Source: Caulobacter sp. 17J80-11
GTDB lineage: Bacteria; Pseudomonadota; Alphaproteobacteria; Caulobacterales; Caulobacteraceae
Assembly (NCBI RefSeq): GCF_014349105.1
Contig: NZ_JACSJI010000021.1
Location: 1-64,000 of the forward strand
Length of the DNA stretch: 64,000 nucleotides
Direction: 5' to 3'
Part shown: one piece after another, positions 57,443 to 64,000 of the stretch
How the letters are laid out: each line of letters begins with the position of its first letter
Position numbering within the stretch: position 1 is the first letter of the stretch
The notes under the pieces: model-generated
The model's input: the letters and a program-made list of their open reading frames with translations, nothing else
Database searches by the model: none
Told to the model about the DNA's origin: nothing
Made by a program: the position numbers and the translations under genes

Positions 57443-59041
57443 GTGAAGCTGACGCATCAAGCGGCGCGGCGCCTGCTGGGCGCGACAGCGGCGGCCGCGA
57501 CCTTGCTGGCCGCCGGCCAGGCCTGGGCGCAGGACGACATGGGTTGCGAGTCCGACACGGTGCAGGCCTTCCGCGTCGAACGAGGCGCGGCCAAGGCCGG
57601 CGAGGTCTCGCCCTGGGTCGAGCCGGACATCGTGGTCGACTCCGACCTCACCGATCCGAAGGACCTGAAGCCGTGGTCCGGCAAGTCCGTCGTGATCCAC
57701 GGCGCCCAGCTGAAGGGCGCGGACCTGTCCCGGATGAAGCTGGACCGGATCTGCTTCGTGGACTCCGACCTGTCGGACACGGTCTGGACCGGGGCGAAGA
57801 CGTCAAACCTCGTCTTCATCCGCAGCGACCTGACCGGCGCCAACCTGGCCGGCGCGTCCCTGCGCTCGGCCGTGCTGCTGGACAGCCGGCTGGACGGGGC
57901 CAAGGCGTCCGGCGCCGACCTGACGCGCACGGCCGCGGCCGGCGGCGGGTTCGAGAACCTCGACCTCAGCGGCGCCAATCTGACCGACGCGTCCCTCTAC
58001 TGCGGCGTGATCGTCGGCGACTGGAACTGCGAGACCGACGGCGGCATCGACCTGCGCGGCGCGCAGTTGACCCGCACGCACCTGGCCGTCGGCTTCGGCA
58101 AGGTGGCCGGCGCGCGTCTGAACGGCGCGAATGTCGAGCTCATGGACCTGCCGCAGCTGCGCGAGGTGGTCCCCGCCGGCCCGGTGACCGTGCGCGCCAG
58201 CGCCTACGGCCTGGCGACGGTGAGCCTGTCACCGCAGGAGTGGCGCACCCTGCTGGCCGCCTGGGGCCAGCCCGCGTCCGAGCCGACCGGGCCCAGCTTC
58301 GACTGCGCCAAGGCCTCGACCCCGGTGGAACGCCGTATCTGCGACGCGAACGCCTGGGGCGTGGCCGACCTGGATCGGGACCTGGCCGAGGTCTATCGCC
58401 TGACCCTGGCCGCCGGCCGCACCACCACGGCCGATCAGCAGCGCTGGCTGGGCACGCGTTCGGCCTGCCTCGATTCCAAGCGGTTCCAGGACGCGGACGA
58501 CTGCCTGCGCACCTGGTACGCGGCGCGTATCTCCGCGCTGCAGAAGAGCCTGGGCGCGCCCGCCTGGCTGACGCCGGGAACGGAGGCGCTCTACATCAGC
58601 GACGACCTGCCGGTGTCCGATGAATTCCGCCGGACCGCCCTCTACCAGAAGGTCCTGCCGGTGATCGTCTCCAGCTCGTGGCAAACGCTCTATGTCCGCG
58701 CCGGGGCGGATGGGCGGATGTACGCCTGGGGCGAGGCCTGGGGCGGCAACGGCCACAGCTGCAGCCTGTCGGGACGCGAGAGCGACGGCACCCTGTCCAT
58801 GGGCGAGAAGAGCGGCTGGTACGGCGGTCCGCGACCCGACTATTCCGAGAAGCCGGGGACCTGGGCAGACGTGTTCCGGCTGTGGGGCGACTACGCCGAG
58901 ATCAGGCAAGACCAGGACGCGGGCTACGCCAGCTGCGGCGCGCGGGCCAGCTTCGGCGGGCGCCTCACCCGCGTGCCGGCCGGCGACGTGGAATTCGACG
59001 GCCTGACCAACATGGAAGGCGACCCGGTCCGGGCGAAGTGA
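57443..59041 (+). CDS. Exported pentapeptide-repeat protein with LprI-like (DUF1311) domain
   Basis: 532 residues from a GTG start after GGGGGGAAG. A signal peptide of about 28 residues ends in QAWA. Residues ~95-215 are pentapeptide repeats (LKGADLSRMKLDRICFVDSD, TGANLAGASLRSAVL, LSGANLTDASLYC). Residues ~285-370 form a DUF1311/LprI-like domain: FDCAKASTPVERRICDAN, LDRDLAEVYRLTLA and QQRWLGTRSAC, with the four Cys expected of it. The last ~150 residues are unassigned and contain four more Cys or Trp-rich turns. LprI inhibits lysozyme in mycobacteria; here a periplasmic role is inferred. Confidence 0.82.
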   Translation: MKLTHQAARRLLGATAAAATLLAAGQAWAQDDMGCESDTVQAFRVERGAAKAGEVSPWVEPDIVVDSDLTDPKDLKPWSGKSVVIHGAQLKGADLSRMKLDRICFVDSDLSDTVWTGAKTSNLVFIRSDLTGANLAGASLRSAVLLDSRLDGAKASGADLTRTAAAGGGFENLDLSGANLTDASLYCGVIVGDWNCETDGGIDLRGAQLTRTHLAVGFGKVAGARLNGANVELMDLPQLREVVPAGPVTVRASAYGLATVSLSPQEWRTLLAAWGQPASEPTGPSFDCAKASTPVERRICDANAWGVADLDRDLAEVYRLTLAAGRTTTADQQRWLGTRSACLDSKRFQDADDCLRTWYAARISALQKSLGAPAWLTPGTEALYISDDLPVSDEFRRTALYQKVLPVIVSSSWQTLYVRAGADGRMYAWGEAWGGNGHSCSLSGRESDGTLSMGEKSGWYGGPRPDYSEKPGTWADVFRLWGDYAEIRQDQDAGYASCGARASFGGRLTRVPAGDVEFDGLTNMEGDPVRAK

Positions 59042-59046
59042 GCCGA

Positions 59047-59069
59047 GCCGGCCTGCGGCGCAGGCCGGC
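59047..59069. terminator. Strong hairpin between convergent genes
   Basis: GCCGGCCTGC-GGC-GCAGGCCGGC is a perfect 10-base stem with a 3-base loop, five bases after the pentapeptide gene and five bases beyond the end of the opposing pdeA gene. Being symmetrical it could stop transcription from both sides. No T-tract is present. Confidence 0.65.
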
Positions 59070-59074
59070 GCTCG

Positions 59075-60760
59075 TCACCCGCGCGACTTGATCGGAGCGA
59101 AGCCGTCGGCGAGCGACTCGTTGAGGTAGACCTCGGCCTCCTGGGCGGCCAGCGCCGGGGCGTAACCGAAGCCCTGGCCGTAGTGGCAGCCGACCGACAG
59201 CAGCTGGCGCGCCAGGGCGGCGTTCTCGACGCCCTCGGCCACCACCTCCAGCGACAGGTCGCGGCCCAGCGCCACGACCGAGCGGACGATCTTGGCCGAG
59301 CCGTCGTCCGATCCCATGGTGCGCACGAAGTAGCGGTCGATCTTCAGCGTGTCGAACGGCAGGCGGGCCAGGTAGGACAGCGACGAGAAACCGGTGCCGA
59401 AGTCGTCCAGCGCCAGGCTGGCGCCGGCGTCCCGCAGCGCTTTCAGGATCACCGCGGCGCGATCGGGATCGCGCATGATGTCGCTTTCGGTGACTTCCAG
59501 CTTCAGCGCGCCCTTGGGCAGGCCGGTCTCTTTCAGTATGCGGCTGACGTCCTGCATCAGGCCGTCGCGCTCGATCTCGCCGGTCGACAGGTTGACGCTG
59601 ACGAACAGGGCGCCGGCGGTCGGGTGGCGGTGCAGCCACTCGGCCAGCTGCTTGGCCGAGGTCTGCATCATGTGCAGGCCCAGGTCGTCCATCAGGCCCA
59701 TTTCCTGGGCCAGCGTCAGGAACTCGTCCGGCGGGACGATGCCTTTGCGGGGGTGGCGCCAGCGGGCCAGGGCCTCGAAGCCGGCGACCGCGCCGGTCTC
59801 CAGGCTGACGATCGGCTGGTAGAACGGGACGATCTCGCCCTTGGCGAAGGCGTTGCGGAGGTCAGCCTCCATCGCCAGACGCGAGAGGCTGTCGCTTTCC
59901 AGCGCGCGGCCGTAGTCGGCCGCCCCGCCCCGGCCGCCGGTCTTGGCGGCTTCCACGGCCAGTTCGGCCCGGCGCAGCAGTTCGGCCGCTTCCGCGGCGT
60001 CCGGGCCGCCCTCGGCCTTCACGGCTCCGATGGAGACGGTCGGGTAGATGTCGAAGCCGGCGACCCGCAGCGGCTGCTCCAGCGCCGCGCGCAGGCGGTC
60101 GGCCGGCTTGGCGACGCCGTCGGGGGCCAGCACGGCGAACTCGTCCTCGCCGATGCGGGCGGGGATGGCGCCCTTCGGGAAGGCGGCGGCCAGGCGCGAG
60201 CCCAGCGCCGCCAGCACCAGGTCGGCGCGCTCGTGGCCGAGCGCCTCGTTCAGGCGGCGCAGGCGATCCAGGTCGGCGACCACCAGCTCGTAGTCGCCCG
60301 GCTGGGCCAGGGCCTCGCGGGCGCGCTGCACGAAAGCCCGGCGATCCAGCAGGCCGGTCAGCGCGTCGGTGTCGGAGCCGGCGAACTTCACTTCCAGCGC
60401 CGCCACGCCGGCGGCGCGCAGGCCGTCCTCCAGCCACACGCCGCGCCAGATGCAGGTTTCGGCGCCGCGCATGCGCAGGCGCACGGTGATCTCTTCGCCT
60501 TCGTCGCGGCTCTTCAGCAGGTGCTCGGCCAGGGCCCGGTCCTGGGGCATGGCCAGGGCGGCGAAGGCCGCGCCGGTGCATTCGGGGGCGAGCGGGCCCA
60601 GGCCCAGCGAACGGGTCGCGCCGGTCAGGCGCAAGCGATCTTCGGACGGAGTCCACGTCCAAAGGGCCACGTCGGCGGCGGCCAGCGCCTCCAGTGCCGT
60701 GGTCGGATCCCACGCCAAGCTTCTAGACCTGTCGGACAAGCGCGCAGTCCCCGGACACAA
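59075..60760 (-). CDS. pdeA: PdeA-like cyclic di-GMP phosphodiesterase (PAS, degenerate GGDEF, EAL)
   Basis: About 561 residues. An N-terminal PAS-like domain is followed by a GGDEF domain whose signature is GEDEF (residues 204-208), and an EAL domain with Glu329-Ala330-Leu331 in GFEALARWRHP, EVTESDIM, LALDDFGTGFSSLSYL and LKIDRYFV. Caulobacter PdeA has the same plan: its GEDEF domain binds GTP and activates the EAL phosphodiesterase without making c-di-GMP. The last two residues are Arg-Gly, as in Caulobacter PdeA, where this end is needed for ClpXP degradation at the swarmer-to-stalk transition. The start is uncertain: TTG at 60760, or a TTG at 60739 with GGGGA upstream. Confidence 0.88.
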   Translation of the reverse strand: MCPGTARLSDRSRSLAWDPTTALEALAAADVALWTWTPSEDRLRLTGATRSLGLGPLAPECTGAAFAALAMPQDRALAEHLLKSRDEGEEITVRLRMRGAETCIWRGVWLEDGLRAAGVAALEVKFAGSDTDALTGLLDRRAFVQRAREALAQPGDYELVVADLDRLRRLNEALGHERADLVLAALGSRLAAAFPKGAIPARIGEDEFAVLAPDGVAKPADRLRAALEQPLRVAGFDIYPTVSIGAVKAEGGPDAAEAAELLRRAELAVEAAKTGGRGGAADYGRALESDSLSRLAMEADLRNAFAKGEIVPFYQPIVSLETGAVAGFEALARWRHPRKGIVPPDEFLTLAQEMGLMDDLGLHMMQTSAKQLAEWLHRHPTAGALFVSVNLSTGEIERDGLMQDVSRILKETGLPKGALKLEVTESDIMRDPDRAAVILKALRDAGASLALDDFGTGFSSLSYLARLPFDTLKIDRYFVRTMGSDDGSAKIVRSVVALGRDLSLEVVAEGVENAALARQLLSVGCHYGQGFGYAPALAAQEAEVYLNESLADGFAPIKSRG

Positions 60761-60768
60761 AAATCAAG

Positions 60769-61356
60769 TCACCCCAGCCCAGCCTCCTCCTCGAGCAAGC
60801 CGAACAGGAGATGGTCTCGCCATCCGCCGTTAATTTTCAAATAAGCGCGCGCCGTTCCCTCCTCACGGAAGCCGGCTTTCAACAACAAAGCGCGTGACGG
60901 GGCGTTGGACGGCAGGCAGGCGGCCTCCAGCCGGTGCAGCCGCAGCCGCTCGAACGCGAAGCGCGTGGCCGCCCGCACGGCCGCCAGGGTGTAGCCCTGA
61001 CGCGCATAGGGCCGGCCGACCCAGTAGCCGAGGGAGGCGGACTGGGCGACGCCGCGGCGCACGTTGGACAGGGTCAGGCCGCCGACCAGCCGGTCGTCCT
61101 CGGCCCGCAGCACGAAGAAGGGGTAGGCGGCGCCGGCGTCCATGTCGCGCGCATAGGCGGCCAGGCGCCGGCGGAAGGCGGCGCGGCTGAGGTCGTCGGC
61201 CGGCCAGGTCGGCTCCCAGGGCTGCAGGAAATCCCGGGAGAGGGCCCGCAGCTCGGACCATTCCGCGTAGTCGTTGGAGCGCGGCGGCCGCAGCCGAACG
61301 CCCTCCCCCTCCAGCACGAGGGCCGCGTCGGACGAAATCCAGTCCAGGAGGGCCAT
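60769..61356 (-). CDS. GNAT-family N-acetyltransferase (RimJ/RimL-like)
   Basis: 195 residues. The RimJ-type GNAT pattern is clear: VRLRPPRSNDYAEWSELR at the start, SASLGYWVGRPYARQGYTLA for the acetyl-CoA pyrophosphate loop (RPYARQG) and LEAACLPSNAPSRALLLKAG near the end. It transfers acetyl to a protein N-terminus or small amine; target unknown. The ATG at 61356 is preferred to an in-frame GTG at 61365. It follows the M16 peptidase gene on the same strand and lies 8 bases before the pdeA frame. Confidence 0.92.
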   Translation of the reverse strand: MALLDWISSDAALVLEGEGVRLRPPRSNDYAEWSELRALSRDFLQPWEPTWPADDLSRAAFRRRLAAYARDMDAGAAYPFFVLRAEDDRLVGGLTLSNVRRGVAQSASLGYWVGRPYARQGYTLAAVRAATRFAFERLRLHRLEAACLPSNAPSRALLLKAGFREEGTARAYLKINGGWRDHLLFGLLEEEAGLG

Positions 61357-61369
61357 AGAGGCCACTATA

Positions 61370-61400
61370 CCCCCTCCTCCGCCCTTCGGGGGAGAGGGGG
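61370..61400. terminator. GC-rich hairpin after the M16 peptidase gene
   Basis: A 31-base imperfect palindrome (CCCCCTCCTCCG ... GGGGGAGAGGGGG, loop CCCTTC) starts five bases beyond the M16 stop. It probably terminates or attenuates the minus-strand operon before the GNAT gene. Its sequence resembles the family C repeat at 55985-56160. Confidence 0.5.
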
Positions 61401-61404
61401 CGGA

Positions 61405-62670
61405 TCAGAGGAACAGGGCCGGCGCGAAGGCCTTGGCGGCGCCGAAGGCCGCGCGCGGGCCGAGCACGGCCACCGCCGCGCGGGCGGGGGACAGGGCCCG
61501 CTCGCCGACGCGCTTCAGGTCGTCCAGGCTGGTCTCGTCCACGCCGGCGCGGATTTCGGCGACGCTCAGCGGCCGGTCGAACAGGAAGGTCTGGCCGGCG
61601 GCGCGCTCGGCGCGGGCCAGGGGCGACTCCTGCGCCATGAACAGCGAGGCCTTCAGCTGCGCCTTGGCTCGGGTCAGCTCCGCGGCCTTGGGCGCCGCGG
61701 CCAGGCCTTTCACCTCGGCGGCGACCAGGTGGGACAGCTCCGCGGCGCGGTCGGCGGCGCAGCCGGCGTAGACGCCGAGCACGCCTGTGTCCTCGTAGGA
61801 GTCCGCGTAGGCGTCGATCGAATAGGCCAGGCCCCGCTCCTCACGGGCGCTCTGGAACAGGCGCGAGGCCATCCCGCCGCCCAGGATCTCGGCGAACAGT
61901 CGCAAGGCGTAGTAGTCGCGGTCGCGCGCGCCGGCGGCCGGCAGTTGCCAGACGCAGTTGGCCTGCTCGATGCGCCGGCCCAGGGTGGCGGTCCCGCCGA
62001 CGAAGCGGCCGGGTTCCGGCTCGGGCGCATGGACGCCGCCGTCGGCGCCGCCGAACCAGCGCTCGGCCTGGTGCAGCAGCTCGCCCTCCTCCACCGCGCC
62101 CGCGACCGATACGATGGTCCGCTCCGGCGCGTAGAGGCTGCGCCGGAACGCGTCCAGCGCGGTCCGGTCGGCGGCCGCGACGCTCTCGCTGGAGCCCAGG
62201 ATCGGGCGGCCCAGCGGCTGGTCGGCGAAGGCGCGCGCCTGGGCCAGCTCGAACACCCAGTCGTCGGGCGTGTCGAAGGCTTCGGCGATCTCCTGGTCGA
62301 TGACCGACTTCTCGCGTTCCAGCTCGATCTCCGCCAAGGCCGGACGGAACAGCAGGTCGGAGACCACCTCCAGCGCCAGCGGAAGGCCGTCGCGCAGCGC
62401 GCGGACCTGGTAGCTGGTGCGCTCGTAGCCGGTGGCGGCGTTCAGATTGCCGCCCTGGGCCTCGACGTGCTCGACGATCTCGCGGGCGGAGCGATCGCCC
62501 GCGCCCTTGAACACCATGTGCTCCAGCAGATGCGACCAGCCCGACTGGGCCGGGGTCTCCCAGCGCGCGCCGCCGCGCACGGTGACCGAGACCGCGATGG
62601 TCTCGAGCTCCGGCATCGGGTCGCACAGGACCCGCACGCCGTTCGACAGTCGGTGCAGGCGCGCGCTCAC
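61405..62670 (-). CDS. M16-family zinc metallopeptidase (mitochondrial processing peptidase-like)
   Basis: 421 residues from a GTG that overlaps the SURF1 stop (GTGA). The inverted zinc motif HxxEH is at His47, Glu50 and His51 (HLLEHMVFKG), and the third ligand Glu127 lies exactly 76 residues on (DQEIAE). The C-terminal half has the usual RLFQSAREERGLAYSI motif. Single-chain bacterial relatives of MPP are cytoplasmic or periplasmic; no signal peptide is visible here. The frame is open to 62805, but the conserved start LHRLSNGVRVL fits the GTG. Confidence 0.94.
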   Translation of the reverse strand: MSARLHRLSNGVRVLCDPMPELETIAVSVTVRGGARWETPAQSGWSHLLEHMVFKGAGDRSAREIVEHVEAQGGNLNAATGYERTSYQVRALRDGLPLALEVVSDLLFRPALAEIELEREKSVIDQEIAEAFDTPDDWVFELAQARAFADQPLGRPILGSSESVAAADRTALDAFRRSLYAPERTIVSVAGAVEEGELLHQAERWFGGADGGVHAPEPEPGRFVGGTATLGRRIEQANCVWQLPAAGARDRDYYALRLFAEILGGGMASRLFQSAREERGLAYSIDAYADSYEDTGVLGVYAGCAADRAAELSHLVAAEVKGLAAAPKAAELTRAKAQLKASLFMAQESPLARAERAAGQTFLFDRPLSVAEIRAGVDETSLDDLKRVGERALSPARAAVAVLGPRAAFGAAKAFAPALFL

Positions 62671-63398
62671 GGGCGCATCCGCCGCCAGACCGCGGCGACG
62701 TAGACGCCGAGCAGGGCTGCGGCGAGCCCAAACCAGGTCAGGGCGTATTCCAGGTGGCGATTGGAGATGGCGGTCGGCAGCGGGGCCGGGTCCAGGGCCT
62801 GCCATTCCGGATTGGTCGAGGTCTCGACCATCAGGAACCAGGGCGCGGGCTTCCTCGCGTCCAGGGCCGAAGCCATGGCCACCGCGTCACGCGAGAAGAA
62901 GCGGCTCTCGTCGGGCCGGTTCTCCGGCGTCACGAAGGTGCGGGCGTCGGGCGAGCGCAGCACGCCGGTGACCGTCACCGGGTTGCGCGCGGTCGCATCG
63001 ACCGGCGGGCGCGAGGACACGGTCTCCGGCACGAAGCCGCGGTCGACCAGCACGACGCCGTAGGGCGTGCCCTCGACCGGGCAGGCCGAGATCAGGCGCG
63101 AGCCGATCTCGCCCTCGCGCAGGGCGTAGAGTTCGACATAGGGGGCGACGTTCAGGCCCGGGCACACGGCGGTGACGCGCGAGAACTCGATGTCCTCGCC
63201 GCGCGCGCCTGCGGTCAGCAGCGATTCGACCGGATGCGGCGGGGCGGTCTTCAGCGCCTCGATACGGGCCAGCAGGTCTTCCTTCCAGGCGCGGCGCTGC
63301 ACCTGCCACATGCCGAGCGCGACCAGGATCGCCAGGGCCACGGCGGTGAAGACGGTCAGGACGACCGGAAAGGAGCGGTCGCCCTTAGAAGTCGTCAT
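62667..63398 (-). CDS. SURF1-family cytochrome oxidase assembly protein
   Basis: 243 residues with one membrane helix at each end (residues ~10-30 and ~215-235). GMWQVQRRAWKEDLLARIEA is the SURF1 start signature, and VLVDRGFVPE in the middle and RHLEYALTWFGLAAAL at the end are conserved. SURF1 helps insert heme a into cytochrome c oxidase subunit I. Context fits: the DUF983 and subunit III genes lie upstream, with a 14-base overlap to DUF983, and the M16 gene overlaps its stop. Confidence 0.94.
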   Translation of the reverse strand: MTTSKGDRSFPVVLTVFTAVALAILVALGMWQVQRRAWKEDLLARIEALKTAPPHPVESLLTAGARGEDIEFSRVTAVCPGLNVAPYVELYALREGEIGSRLISACPVEGTPYGVVLVDRGFVPETVSSRPPVDATARNPVTVTGVLRSPDARTFVTPENRPDESRFFSRDAVAMASALDARKPAPWFLMVETSTNPEWQALDPAPLPTAISNRHLEYALTWFGLAAALLGVYVAAVWRRMRP

Positions 63399-63750
63399 TG
63401 CGCACTTCGGAAGCTCGATGATGGAACTGCAGGGCGACCATGACGCCCTTCAGCGGGCGCAGCAGGCCGAGGCACACGACGAGGGCCAGCGGCAGCCAAA
63501 GCACCAGATGCAGCCAGATCGGCGGCTGGTAGGCGATCTCGACCGCCAGCGCGGCGAAGGCGACCAGGAAACCGGCGATCAAAATGACGAAGACGGCGGG
63601 ACCGTCGCCGGTGTCCGCCGTCTTCAGATCGAAACCGCAGACCGCGCAGCGGTCCGCCACTTTCAGAAAGCCCGAGAACAGGCGGCCTTGACCGCAGTTC
63701 GGGCAGCGGCCGGCGATCCCCGCCAGGAACGGGTTGGGACCGCCCGCCAC
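63385..63750 (-). CDS. DUF983 family membrane protein (paralog 2, in the cox cluster)
   Basis: 121 residues from a GTG start. As in the first copy, a zinc-ribbon N-terminus (GRCPNCGQGRLFSGF, CAVCGFDL) precedes two membrane helices (VFVILIAGFLVAFAALAVEI and LVLWLPLALVVCLGLL). It is between subunit III and SURF1 genes, the classic location of this family, which suggests a part in oxidase assembly. It overlaps SURF1 by 14 bases and starts one base after the subunit III stop. Confidence 0.92.
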   Translation of the reverse strand: MAGGPNPFLAGIAGRCPNCGQGRLFSGFLKVADRCAVCGFDLKTADTGDGPAVFVILIAGFLVAFAALAVEIAYQPPIWLHLVLWLPLALVVCLGLLRPLKGVMVALQFHHRASEVRNDDF

Positions 63751-63751
63751 G

Positions 63752-64000
63752 TCAGGCGTGCGGGCCCGAGCCGCCGAACGCCACGTAGATGAAGGCGAAC
63801 AGGAACAGCCAGACCACGTCGACGAAGTGCCAGTACCAAGCCGCCGCTTCGAAGCCGAAGTGCTTCTGCGGGGTCATGTTGCCGGCCATCAGGCGCAGCA
63901 GGCAGACGATCAGGAACAGGGTGCCGACCACGACGTGGAAGCCGTGGAAGCCGGTGGCCATGAAGAAGGCCGAACCGTACAGGCCCGAGTTGGCGGCGTT
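63752..64000 (-). CDS. ctaE: Cytochrome c oxidase subunit III, C-terminal part (gene runs out of the window)
   Basis: The last 82 residues of subunit III are visible; the 5' part lies beyond the window. [20 protein letters not shown] is the strongly conserved helix of the family, followed by [20 protein letters not shown] and a closing membrane segment [10 protein letters not shown]. It is an integral part of the aa3-type oxidase and leads into the DUF983-SURF1 genes on the same strand. Confidence 0.95.
   Translation of the reverse strand, partial: NAANSGLYGSAFFMATGFHGFHVVVGTLFLIVCLLRLMAGNMTPQKHFGFEAAAWYWHFVDVVWLFLFAFIYVAFGGSGPHA

Overview
The window is about 70% GC, densely coded chromosomal DNA from an alphaproteobacterium, most likely a member of the Caulobacteraceae (Caulobacter, Phenylobacterium or a relative). 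The evidence is a PdeA-type GGDEF/EAL protein with the GEDEF signature, an Entner-Doudoroff zwf-pgl-edd operon, an alphaproteobacterial LexA box (GTTC-N7-GTTC), a GANTC cluster of the CcrM type, and a cox/SURF1/DUF983 block. I see no prophage, insertion sequence, CRISPR array, rRNA or tRNA. Small inverted-repeat elements of several families sit in the intergenic gaps.

Layout. 1-5.4 kb: end of a Gly/Asp-rich exported protein, a DUF4136 lipoprotein, a DUF202 membrane protein, a multi-PAS sensor kinase facing a NarL-type regulator tail to tail, and an MliC-like protein. 5.5-10.5 kb: aquaporin and an RND efflux adaptor/pump pair. 10.6-15.8 kb: zwf-pgl-edd and small membrane proteins. 15.9-19.1 kb: a membrane glycosyltransferase and a PYROXD2-like flavoprotein. 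19.3-26.9 kb: a complete histidine utilisation cluster (hutC-hutI on the minus strand, hutF-hutU-hutH-hutG on the plus strand) with two matching HutC operators in the divergent promoter region. 27-34.7 kb: folD with a ferredoxin-reductase-like flavoprotein, a four-gene phosphorelay operon, and a two-subunit CoA-transferase. 34.7-39.1 kb: a TelA-like protein and an MCE/Mla lipid transporter operon. 39.4-41.8 kb: a glycosyltransferase fused to a UDP-galactopyranose-mutase-like domain. 41.9-43.7 kb: a divergent NmrA-like/HxlR pair. 43.6-46.4 kb: a two-gene DNA-damage operon (radical SAM protein plus UdgX) headed by a LexA box. 46.5-50.2 kb: a ferric-iron ABC transporter. 50.4-59 kb: a leucine-dehydrogenase-type enzyme, a four-gene operon with a second UDG-family protein, thioesterase, GST, Vsr, peroxiredoxin, YqgE and a pentapeptide/LprI-like protein. 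59-64 kb: the PdeA-like phosphodiesterase, GNAT, M16 peptidase, SURF1, DUF983 and the end of cytochrome oxidase subunit III.

How the genes work together. Glucose 6-phosphate is carried to KDPG by Zwf, Pgl and Edd. Histidine is degraded to glutamate, formate and two ammonia by HutH, HutU, HutI, HutF and HutG, which is the deiminase/deformylase route. The Mla-type operon encodes permease, ATPase, MCE protein and lipoprotein of one envelope lipid transporter. The most interesting unit is the SOS-box-controlled radical SAM/UdgX operon: UdgX carries the KRRIH signature of covalent uracil-DNA binding, while the chemistry of its radical SAM partner is not known to me. Many genes are joined by 4-base ATGA/GTGA/TTGA overlaps, so translational coupling is common here.
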